Positions 51,219 to 58,485 of a stretch of 64,000 nucleotides of DNA are shown in pieces. This DNA is from Streptomyces sp. NBC_00271 (GTDB lineage: Bacteria > Actinomycetota > Actinomycetes > Streptomycetales > Streptomycetaceae). The notes under the pieces are model-generated. The model did no database searches. It had not been told where the DNA came from and saw only the letters and a program-made list of their open reading frames with translations. Every line of letters begins with the position of its first letter. The first letter of the stretch is position 1. The translations under genes were made by a program, and so were the position numbers. The stretch covers positions 9,858,001-9,922,000 of the forward strand of contig NZ_CP108070.1 of NCBI RefSeq assembly GCF_036178845.1. The letters run 5' to 3'.

Positions 51219-52820
51219 GGTGCCCAGGCCGTCGTGGTCCCAGGCCTCGACGGTCACCCGCGACGCCTTCGAGCCGCCGGACCCCGGTGAACCCGCACCG
51301 ACCTTGAAGGTCACCCCCGAGAGCCCGGTCGCGTTCTCGCCGACGGTCCGGAAACCGAAGGTGTCGCCGTCGTAGTGGGTGAGCCGGAAGGTGGTGTGCT
51401 TCGGGCCCAGGCTCATGCTGAGTTCCCCGTGGGCTGCCGTGACGGTCAGCGGTCCGTAGTAGGCGTTGTCGTACGTGCCCGTGTACGTGTCGGCGGCGCG
51501 GGCCACGGCCCCGTTCCGCGGGGGTCTGGCGTAGTCGGTGGGGGAGCGGCCCTGCTGCTCCTGCTGCTGGTAGACCCGGTCGACCAGGGGCAGCCAGTCC
51601 GTCGTGGGCTTCCCGTACTGGGCGGTGTCGAAGAAGTTCAGCGCGACCGAGTCGGCGAGGCCCACCGGCGCCCCGTTGGTCAGGACGGTGATGCCGAGCT
51701 GCTCGCCGGGCAGCATCGTCACATCGGTGTTGGCGCCGAGTTCGAACGCGCCGGAGTGGCTGAGGCGCAGCCGGCCCTGGTCGTCGTAGCCGACGTTCCA
51801 GCCGAGGCCGTAGAAGCCCGCGCGGCCCGCCGGGGCCTGCGGGGGCTGGGCGACGATCTCGGGCAGGTGGGTGCGCTCCAGCGGTGCGGCGGGGATGACC
51901 TGCCTGCCGTCCAGCTTCCCGTTCGCCAGTTGCAGTCGCATCCAGGTGGCCATGTCGCGGGCCGTGGAGCTCGCGCCGCCCGCGGGCGACTGGGCGTCGG
52001 CGTCCCGGACGTACTTCGGCTGCCAGGTGCCGTCCGCGTTCTTCACATGGGTGACGGCCTTGTCCTCGGCCCGGTCGTAGTCGGAGAAGCGGGAGCTGGT
52101 GTTTTTCATGCCTGCGGGGCCGTACAGCGTGTCCTGGGAGAGCTTGTCCCAGGACGTGTCCTTCGCGTTCGCGACCGCCTGGGCCGCGGCGGTGACCCCG
52201 TAGTTGGTGTAGGCGTAACTGGCGCGGAACGGGCCGAGCGGCTCGTACTTCAGGTGGTCCAGGATGTACGTCCGGTCGTAGCCGAGGTCTTCGAGGAGGT
52301 CACCGGAGTGGTCGGGCAGGCCGCTGCGGTGGGAGAAGAGGTCGGCGTACGTGACGTGCGCCGTGACCCAGGGGTCCTTGAGGGCGAAGCCGGGCAGCTG
52401 CGCCGCGACGGGGTCGTCCCAGGCGAGCGTCCCGCCGCCGACGACCCCCGCGACGACGGTCGAGGCCAGCGGCTTGGACAAGGACGCGAGCTGGAAGACG
52501 GTGTCCGGGTCGACGGCCCCGGACCGTCCCGCCCGACGCTCGCCGAAGCCCTTGAGATAGACCACGCGGTCCTTGTGGACGACGGCCACGGCGACGCCGG
52601 GGACGCCGGTCCTCTTCATGGCGTCCCGCACGATGCCGTCGAGCTTGCCGACGGCATCGTCCACGTCGGCCCGGGTGAGCTGCGGGGGCGGCTGGGGAGG
52701 CGGGGCCGCCGCTACGGCGCAGGGGGTGTGGCTCGCGCCGAGCAGGGAGATCGCGGCGGCTGCGATCAGCGCCGCGCATCGGTGGTGTCCCGCCCGTCGC
52801 CGCACACCCATGGTCACCAT
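51204..52820 (-). CDS. Secreted serine hydrolase (beta-lactamase/class C PBP-like)
   Basis: A 538-residue exported protein. The signal peptide ends near residue 38 (CAALIAAAAISLLGASHTPC...AAA), then a Pro/Gln linker and the beta-lactamase-like domain. The SxxK motif is FQLASLSKPLASTVVAG (Ser about residue 118), the YxN motif SYAYTNYGVTAAAQ, and a third box HSGAFELGANT replaces KTG. The last 100 residues form a DUF3471-like lipocalin-type tail (YTGTYDNAYYGPLTVTAAHG). Probably a peptidase or esterase. Start could be 52811 instead of 52820. Confidence 0.9.
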   Translation of the reverse strand: MVTMGVRRRAGHHRCAALIAAAAISLLGASHTPCAVAAAPPPQPPPQLTRADVDDAVGKLDGIVRDAMKRTGVPGVAVAVVHKDRVVYLKGFGERRAGRSGAVDPDTVFQLASLSKPLASTVVAGVVGGGTLAWDDPVAAQLPGFALKDPWVTAHVTYADLFSHRSGLPDHSGDLLEDLGYDRTYILDHLKYEPLGPFRASYAYTNYGVTAAAQAVANAKDTSWDKLSQDTLYGPAGMKNTSSRFSDYDRAEDKAVTHVKNADGTWQPKYVRDADAQSPAGGASSTARDMATWMRLQLANGKLDGRQVIPAAPLERTHLPEIVAQPPQAPAGRAGFYGLGWNVGYDDQGRLRLSHSGAFELGANTDVTMLPGEQLGITVLTNGAPVGLADSVALNFFDTAQYGKPTTDWLPLVDRVYQQQEQQGRSPTDYARPPRNGAVARAADTYTGTYDNAYYGPLTVTAAHGELSMSLGPKHTTFRLTHYDGDTFGFRTVGENATGLSGVTFKVGAGSPGSGGSKASRVTVEAWDHDGLGTFTRG

Positions 52821-52887
52821 TGAACGCGCTCTGTCAGGCTTTGTCCTGCGGAGACCTGCGGGGGGCGGGTGGGAGCCGGCATGGCCG

Positions 52888-53688
52888 TCATGCGTCGGGC
52901 GCGCGCGTCCGCAGGCGTGCGTGGACGGGGTCGGCGGCGGAGTGCGCGGACCGGACCCGGGTGCCTCCGTCGACCAGCAGATCGGCGCCCGTGATCCACC
53001 CGGCCGCGTCCGAGGCCAGCCAGACCACCGCCCGCGCGATGTCCTCGGGCCGGCCGATCCGGCCCAGCGGGAGGCCCGCGCCGAGCTCGTCCTCGGCGTT
53101 CTCCCAGACGAACCGGGCCATCTCGGTGCGGACGAGCCCCGGGGAGACGGCGTTCACCCGCACCTTCGGGGCGAGTTCGCCGGCGAGCTGCTGGGTGAGG
53201 TGGAGGAGGGCCGCCTTGCTGGTGCCGTACGCCCCCACGTTCGGCCCCACATGCCCGGCGCCCTCCGTGCACACGTTCACGACCGCGCCGCCGTGCTCGC
53301 CCATCCAGGCCCGCCAGGCACACTGCACCAACCGCAGCGGGGCCTCCACGTTGACCGTGAACGCCTCGCGCCAGCGGTCCGGATCGGCATCCATGAGCGG
53401 GCCGTACGGCTGGTTGGTCGCGGCGTTGTTCACCACGACGTCGATGCGCCCGAACTCCCGCAGTGCCAGCTCGGTCAGCTCCCGCAGATGCGCCGGATCG
53501 GCCACCGAGCCCGCGAGTCCGACGCCGCCGAGCCGTTCGGCGGCCCGGCCGACCGCGTCCGGGTCCCGGGCCGCCACACACACCCGCGCCCCCGCCCGGG
53601 AGAGCTCCTCGGCGACGGCGAGACCGATCCCGCGCGAGGCCCCGGTGACGATGGCGCTCCTGCCCTCAAGCCCGTACGGCGTCGTCAT
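52888..53688 (-). CDS. SDR-family oxidoreductase
   Basis: A 266-residue classical short-chain dehydrogenase. Cofactor motif IVTGASRGIGLAVAEELSRAG (about 13-33, Arg suggests NADP), NNAATNQPY (about 88-96), catalytic YGTSKAALLHL (Tyr about 153, Lys about 157) and SPGLVRTEM. Length is usual. It lies 25 bases downstream of the HD-domain gene on the same strand, and its stop is 67 bases upstream of the serine hydrolase, so the three may form one transcript. Substrate unknown. Confidence 0.94.
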   Translation of the reverse strand: MTTPYGLEGRSAIVTGASRGIGLAVAEELSRAGARVCVAARDPDAVGRAAERLGGVGLAGSVADPAHLRELTELALREFGRIDVVVNNAATNQPYGPLMDADPDRWREAFTVNVEAPLRLVQCAWRAWMGEHGGAVVNVCTEGAGHVGPNVGAYGTSKAALLHLTQQLAGELAPKVRVNAVSPGLVRTEMARFVWENAEDELGAGLPLGRIGRPEDIARAVVWLASDAAGWITGADLLVDGGTRVRSAHSAADPVHARLRTRAPDA

Positions 53689-53713
53689 CCGCGTACCGTC
53701 TCATGACGGACCG

Positions 53714-54169
53714 TCAGTCAACAGCCCCGAGTCGCGAGTGCTGCGCCGCCACCAGCTCCAGCACCGTGCGCCAGTCCTCCAGGACCCCGGCGTCGAGACC
53801 GGGGACCCTGCCCGACTCGTCCGCGTGGCGCAGGCTCAGCACGTCGTCGGCGTCCGCGTCGTCGGCCCATCCGCCGGCGTGCAGCCGGACGAGCCGGGAG
53901 ACCCGCTCGCCGAGCAGCGGCCGGACCAGGTCCCCCGCCAGGTCGGCGTGTCCTGCCGTGTCGCCGGGCCGCAGCAGTTGCCCTACGGCGTGGACCAGGC
54001 CCGCCACCTGGAGCTCCTTGTCCGCGGGACGACTTCGGCGCAGGAGCGCGGCGGTCTGCAGGGCGTGGTCGTGCAGATCCACTCGGCCGCCACAGCGGCC
54101 CGGGGTCTCCCGGGCGCCCCGGCAGGCGTGCAGCAGATCCATCAGCTCCTCGACGCTGCGCAGCTCCAT
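53714..54169 (-). CDS. HD-domain-like protein with degenerate metal site
   Basis: A 151-residue protein resembling small HD phosphohydrolases/oxygenases of the PhnZ kind: LHDHALQTAALLRRSRPADK then ELQVAGLVHAVGQLL, HADLAGDLVRPLLGERVSRL and VRLHAGGW. The central HD pair is HA (LVHAVG), so a key metal-binding Asp is missing, although flanking His residues remain. ATG 54169 has GGGAGG 8 bases upstream. It may bind rather than turn over its ligand. Co-directional with the SDR gene. Confidence 0.72.
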   Translation of the reverse strand: MELRSVEELMDLLHACRGARETPGRCGGRVDLHDHALQTAALLRRSRPADKELQVAGLVHAVGQLLRPGDTAGHADLAGDLVRPLLGERVSRLVRLHAGGWADDADADDVLSLRHADESGRVPGLDAGVLEDWRTVLELVAAQHSRLGAVD

Positions 54170-54274
54170 GCGTCAGTCCTCCCGAGTCCTCCCGCGGGAA
54201 AAGCCGTTTCCGGGCGCCAGCAGATCATGGCTGCCTTGCGAATCGGCCAACGGGACCTGAACTGCGCGCCGTGT

Positions 54275-55528
54275 TCAGTGGTGCCCGTGGCCTTCGGCCC
54301 CCGGAGCCCCGTGCCCGTGGCCTTCCGGCGCAGGTGCGCCGTGGTGGTGGCCTTCCGTCCCCGCACTCCCGTGCCCGTGGCCCTCCGGCTCCGGTGCCCC
54401 GCCCATCATCCGCAGCATCGCCGGGCCGCCCGTGCGCAGGAACCGCCACACCAGGGCCGCCGCCAGCAGCAGGAAGGCGATGTTCAGCCAGGTCGTGTAG
54501 TTCCAGGAGACACCCTCCATGGGGATCGTCGCGTCGGCCTGGTCGGGGATGAGCCCGAGGCCGCCGAAGAGGAACTCCACGACGTATCCGGCGAGCACCA
54601 TGGCGGCGTAGAAGGTGACCAGGAGGAACCCGGTCATGCGGAGTCCGTAGTACTTCCGGTAGATGTTCAGGATCGGCAGGATCAGCAGGTCGGCGAAGAT
54701 GAACGCGACCACACCGCCGAAGCTGATCCCGCCCTTCCACAGCACGACGGCCAGCGGCACGTTTCCGATGGAGCAGACGAACGAGGCGATCGCCACGAGC
54801 GGGCCGATCAGGGGGCCGATCAGCTTCGCGGCGAGCGGGTGGCCTTCCAGGAAGAGGGACTGCCAGAACGCGTCGGGCACCCAGGCCGCGATCGCGCCCG
54901 CGATCAGCAGGCCGATCACCAGGTCGCGCAGGATCGCCGCCCACTCCATGACGAACACGTGTGCGACCGAGGTGTAGCCGTCGCGCGAGAGCAGCCGCCG
55001 CGCGAACGAGCCCTCCGTCTGGATCGACATGTCCATCGCGGCATGCCCCTCCATCGACCCGGCGAGCCCGCGCTCCGCCTGCTCCCGGGCCTCGCGCAAC
55101 AGTCGTTCGCGCAGAAAGATCCGGAAGAGCACGGCCAGCACCACGATCATGATCGGGCCGCCGACGAATTCGGCGACCGTGAACTGCCAGCCCATCAACA
55201 GGGCCAGGATCACGCCGAGTTCGACGACCAGATTGGTGGAGGCGATCTCGAACGCCATCGCCGCGGTGAAATTCGCGCCCTTGCGGAACAGCGAGCGCGC
55301 CAGCGCGACGGCCGCGTACGAACAGGACGAGGACGCCGCGCCGAGCCCCGCGGCCAGCGTGAGCGTCCGCGGCCGGTCGTCACCGAGCAGCCGCACGATC
55401 GTCGCGCGGCGCACCACGGCCTGGACGACGGCGGAGAGGCCGAATCCCAGGATCAGCGCCCAGGTGATCTCCCAGGTCATCGACCCGGTGATGGACAGTG
55501 CGTGCAGGATCGCGGGCATCGGCCTCAC
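54275..55528 (-). CDS. DUF318/ArsP-type permease with His-rich C-terminal tail
   Basis: A 417-residue polytopic protein. The permease core has GLGAASSSCSYAAVALARSLF and FVCSIGNVPLAVVLWKGGISF, the repeated Cys-containing helices of the DUF318 (SO_0444/ArsP-like) family, in two internally related halves. The C-terminal 40 residues carry about twelve His (EPEGHGHGSAGTEGHHHGA, PEGHGHGAPGAEGHGHH), a likely metal-binding tail. A CsoR-type palindrome lies just upstream, so the cargo is likely a metal or metalloid. GTG 55528 is given; ATG 55519 is an alternative. Confidence 0.9.
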   Translation of the reverse strand: MRPMPAILHALSITGSMTWEITWALILGFGLSAVVQAVVRRATIVRLLGDDRPRTLTLAAGLGAASSSCSYAAVALARSLFRKGANFTAAMAFEIASTNLVVELGVILALLMGWQFTVAEFVGGPIMIVVLAVLFRIFLRERLLREAREQAERGLAGSMEGHAAMDMSIQTEGSFARRLLSRDGYTSVAHVFVMEWAAILRDLVIGLLIAGAIAAWVPDAFWQSLFLEGHPLAAKLIGPLIGPLVAIASFVCSIGNVPLAVVLWKGGISFGGVVAFIFADLLILPILNIYRKYYGLRMTGFLLVTFYAAMVLAGYVVEFLFGGLGLIPDQADATIPMEGVSWNYTTWLNIAFLLLAAALVWRFLRTGGPAMLRMMGGAPEPEGHGHGSAGTEGHHHGAPAPEGHGHGAPGAEGHGHH

Positions 55529-55545
55529 TCTTTCCCGTCCGGCTT

Positions 55546-55581
55546 CCCCGATTCATCGGGGACTATACCCCCTAGGGGTAT
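55546..55581 (-). promoter_or_regulatory. CsoR-type palindrome and leader hairpin upstream of the permease
   Basis: ATACCCCCTAGGGGTAT (55565-55581) is a near-perfect palindrome matching the TACCC-N4-GGGTA pattern of copper-responsive CsoR operators. Between it and the start, CCCCGAT-TC-ATCGGGG (55546-55561) forms a perfect 7-bp hairpin. Both lie within 55 bases of the permease start. No csoR gene is in the window. Confidence 0.75.
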
Positions 55582-56086
55582 CAGATGCCGGGTGGCGGTC
55601 GGGCGGGTCACGCCGGTTCAAGGTTCCGCAAAGACTTTGGAGGGTCGTCCCCAAAGGGGGCGGGGCTCCGCGGGTCGGCCCATCATCCCTGTCCGGGCGC
55701 CGGGTTGAGTCTTCCCGCCCTGGTCGCGGGAGGAGTGGCGCTATGCCGAACGGGTGGCGTGCGAGGGGGGATACATCATCAAATAGACCCAGATCGAGGT
55801 CCGATGGACACTGAACGACGCGAGACGGTTACCTCGTGTTTTCAGCCCCATCGAGCGGGCACCCGCTCATTTGGTTACCCTGTACCGGACGGACAGCCTG
55901 CAGGGGTTCCACCCACACCCAAGGTCCGTCCCGGGACAGCCGGTCACCACGGACTGCTCTCACACGAGTTACCGGCGCCACCGCGTCCTTAACTGCCTTC
56001 GACTCAGACCCGAGGGGATGTCAGGCGACCGGAAGCAGACTGGCCCTGTACGTCCCGAGGGTGACCCGACACATAAGGAGTGCGCG
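55582..56086. other. Long upstream region of the 57-aa gene
   Basis: 505 bases without a convincing gene. It holds a perfect hairpin GAGCGGG-CA-CCCGCTC (55853-55868), two GGTTACC motifs (55828 and 55875 regions) and a TACCCT element near 55878 that could be a -10 box. Overlapping open frames on the plus strand lack ribosome sites. The long stretch before a 57-codon gene could contain a structured leader. Confidence 0.45.
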
Positions 56087-56260
56087 GTGACACCGGAGAA
56101 GACGAATCGCGATCAGCGCCCCAAGGAACGCACGGAGCGCGGAGGCCGGCCCGAGAAGAAGCTCGGCAGCCTCGACGTGTGGGCCAGGTCCGCCCCGATC
56201 CGCCTGGCGGGGTACGAGGACGACCTCGCCGAGCCCCACATCCTGCCCAGCGTGGACTGA
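56087..56260 (+). CDS. Small basic/acidic 57-aa protein, unrecognised
   Basis: GTG 56087 is preceded by a near-ideal AAGGAG (spacing 6). The product has a Lys/Arg/Glu-rich N-terminus (TPEKTNRDQRPKERTERGG) and an ordered-looking C-terminus: KLGSLDVWARSAPIRLAGY then EDDLAEPHILPSVD. There is no signal peptide, helix span, Cys or known domain. The charged leader plus distinct C-terminal segment is the general shape of a RiPP precursor or a small binding protein, but no modifying enzyme is adjacent. The next gene is a GNAT acetyltransferase 59 bases on. Function not recognised. Confidence 0.65.
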   Translation: MTPEKTNRDQRPKERTERGGRPEKKLGSLDVWARSAPIRLAGYEDDLAEPHILPSVD

Positions 56261-56319
56261 CCGCTCGCGGCGGGACTCATCGCGATCGCTGACGGCATGG
56301 GCGTGTCAGACTCACGTCC

Positions 56320-56802
56320 ATGCTGATCAGAGAAGCCGCGGCCGAGGACTGGCCGCGGATCTGGCCTTTCTGGCACCGGATCGTCGCCGCGGGTGAGACC
56401 TACACCTGGGACCCGGGCACCTCCGAGGAGGCGGCCCGGGCCCTGTGGATGGCACCGGGCAAGCGTGTGTACGTCGCCGAGGACGTCACCGGAGCGGTCG
56501 TCGGCTCGGCCTACGTCACACCCAACTACGGCGGCCCCGCCGCCCGCGTCGCCAATGCCGGATTCATGGTCGACCCCGACCACGCCGGGCTCGGCATCGG
56601 GCGCGCGCTCGCCGAGCACATCCTCGCCGCGGCGAAGGCCGACGGCTACCGGGGCATGGTCTTCAACGCCGTCGTGGAGACCAATCCCGCCGTCAAGCTG
56701 TGGACCGCACTCGGCTTCACGATCCTCGGCACCGTGCCGGACGCCTACGAGCACCCCCGGCACGGGCGGGTGGGTCTGCACATCATGTACAAGGCGCTGT
56801 GA
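56320..56802 (+). CDS. GNAT-family N-acetyltransferase
   Basis: A 160-residue acetyltransferase. The acetyl-CoA loop is VDPDHAGLGIGRALAEHIL (about 86-104), with ANAGFMVDP before it and VETNPAVKLWTALGFTILG after it, as in phosphinothricin/amino-acid acetyltransferase relatives (W..F motif PFWHRIVAAGETYTWDPG). Acceptor unknown. The 3' end overlaps a 27-bp tandem repeat. Confidence 0.92.
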   Translation: MLIREAAAEDWPRIWPFWHRIVAAGETYTWDPGTSEEAARALWMAPGKRVYVAEDVTGAVVGSAYVTPNYGGPAARVANAGFMVDPDHAGLGIGRALAEHILAAAKADGYRGMVFNAVVETNPAVKLWTALGFTILGTVPDAYEHPRHGRVGLHIMYKAL

Positions 56803-56865
56803 CGCCCCTGCATGGACAAGGCGCTGTGAAGCCCCAGCATGGACAGAGCGCTGTGAGACCCCCGC
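56785..56865 (+). repeat. Three 27-bp tandem repeats at the 3' end of the GNAT gene
   Basis: Units at 56785-56811, 56812-56838 and 56839-56865 each read ATG(T/G)ACAAGGCGCTGTGA followed by about 10 C-rich bases (third unit diverged). The first unit encodes the GNAT C-terminus MYKAL and its TGA; the other two repeat this end as non-coding copies. Confidence 0.92.
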
Positions 56866-56889
56866 GCTCCTAGGTCCTGTCGTCGTTCC

Positions 56890-58233
56890 TCAGTCCAGTG
56901 GCGCCGTCCGCCGCCACGGCCGCAGTTCCTCCAACTGACCCGCGAGCTCAAGGAGTTCGAGCTCGGATCCGGGTCGTCCGACCAGCTGTACGGCCGCCGG
57001 GGCCCCGCTCGGCAGGGTCCCGAACGGCACCGTCATCGCGGGCCACCCGGTGAGGTTCCACGGCGGTGTCAGCGGCGAGTAGTTGGTGTTGACCAGCACA
57101 TTGCGCAGCCAGCCCCGCTCGTGCCACGGTGCGGCGGCCGGCCCCCGCCGGGCCAGTGCCGGGGTGAGCAGCACGTCGTGCTCCGCGAAGAACGGTTCCA
57201 GACGCCCGCGCAGCTGCTCGCGGCGCTCACTCGTGCGTACCCCGGCCACGAAACGGCGCCCCACGGTGGCGTGCACCCGAGTCCGCCGGGCGAGCCGGCG
57301 CGGGTCGAGGTCCTCGGCGTCCACCGCGGTGCCCGCCGTCCAGTGCATCAGCGCGGCGGTGCCCAGCCAGTAGGGGTACGGCGGGTCGGCGGGCCGCACC
57401 TCGTGGCCCGCCCCGGCCAGCAACTCCGCGGCCTCCCGGGCCGCGTTCGCGTACGAGCGGCCGACGCTCACGCCGACCAGCGGACTGCGCACGGAGACGG
57501 CCACCTTGTGGACGAGGTTCCCCGAGGGGCGTATCGCCTCGGTGTCCGACAGGACCGCGAACATCAGGCGGGCGTCCTCGATCGTGGTCGCGAGCGGCCC
57601 GTTCTCCGACATGCCGAACCAGTCGCCGTGACCGATGCCCGCCGGGATCGTGCCATGGCCCGGCTTGAGGCCGACGATGCCGCAGTTGGCCGCCGGGATG
57701 CGCAGCGAACCCATCCCGTCGTTGCCCAGCGCGATCGGCACCATTCCGGCGGCGACCGCGGCCGCGCTGCCTCCCGAGGAGCCGCCCGCCGTGCGCGAGG
57801 TGTCCCAGGGGTTGCGGGCCGTGCCGTGCACACCCTCGGAGGTGCCGAAGACACAGAGCTCGGGCACGTTGGTGAGACCCACGACCACGGCGCCCGCCGC
57901 GCGCAGTCGCGCCACCGTCGGATGGTCGTGATCGGCGGGGGTGTCCGCGGTCGCGGCCGAGCCGTTGCGGTTCGACTCGCCGCGCACCGCGAGGTTGTCC
58001 TTGACGGCGACGGGCACCCCCGCGAGGGGGAGTTCGGCCAGGTCCGCGCGGCCGGCCAGCTCGTCGGCCTCCGCGAGGGCCGCCTCGGACCGTACGACAC
58101 GGAAGGCACCCACGCGCGCGTCGAGCCGGTCGATCCGCGCGAGGTGGTCGGCCACCACCTCGTGGGGCGTGGCCCGCTTCTCGCGTACGGCTGCGGCGAT
58201 CTCGGTGGCGGTCCGGCCGACCCAGCTGGTCAC
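56890..58233 (-). CDS. Amidase signature family protein
   Basis: A 447-residue amidase. Catalytic Lys in PVAVKDNLAVRG (about residue 73). The cis-Ser lies in the Gly-Ser-rich signature TSRTAGGSSGGSAAAVAAG (about 145-163), and the nucleophile Ser in LGNDGMGSLRIPAANCGIVG (about 168-187; GMGS where many have TGGS). It would hydrolyse an unknown amide in the cytoplasm. GTG 58233 has AGGAG 8 bases upstream. Divergent from the glycosidase run. Confidence 0.93.
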   Translation of the reverse strand: MTSWVGRTATEIAAAVREKRATPHEVVADHLARIDRLDARVGAFRVVRSEAALAEADELAGRADLAELPLAGVPVAVKDNLAVRGESNRNGSAATADTPADHDHPTVARLRAAGAVVVGLTNVPELCVFGTSEGVHGTARNPWDTSRTAGGSSGGSAAAVAAGMVPIALGNDGMGSLRIPAANCGIVGLKPGHGTIPAGIGHGDWFGMSENGPLATTIEDARLMFAVLSDTEAIRPSGNLVHKVAVSVRSPLVGVSVGRSYANAAREAAELLAGAGHEVRPADPPYPYWLGTAALMHWTAGTAVDAEDLDPRRLARRTRVHATVGRRFVAGVRTSERREQLRGRLEPFFAEHDVLLTPALARRGPAAAPWHERGWLRNVLVNTNYSPLTPPWNLTGWPAMTVPFGTLPSGAPAAVQLVGRPGSELELLELAGQLEELRPWRRTAPLD

Positions 58234-58430
58234 GGGTGCTCCTCGGGGACAGGGGATTACTGGCGAGTACGAGGAGCACTGTGCCCGGCGGCGGGGTGCC
58301 GCGTCGAGAGCCGTCGCCCTTGGACATTCGGATCGGTCTTCTTGGACTTTCGCGCTCACGCCTGTCCGGTATCTCCGCAGAGTCGCAGATCATCCGATCA
58401 CTTGCTCAACTTTCGCACCTACCCGCCCCA

Positions 58431-58459
58431 TTGACAGGATCTGGTGGCGCCTCAATCAT
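58431..58459 (+). promoter_or_regulatory. Candidate promoter of the glycosidase run
   Basis: TTGACA (58431-58436), a 17-base spacer, then AATCAT (58454-58459), 27 bases before the ATG. Two ATCCGAT copies (about 58392 and 58465) flank it and could be regulator half-sites. Confidence 0.55.
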
Positions 58460-58485
58460 CAAACATCCGATGAATTGGAGCCGCT

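Noticed and set aside
55585..55992. A 135-codon gene upstream of the 57-aa gene
   Set aside because: No ribosome site, no domain, and irregular codon use; region left as intergenic.
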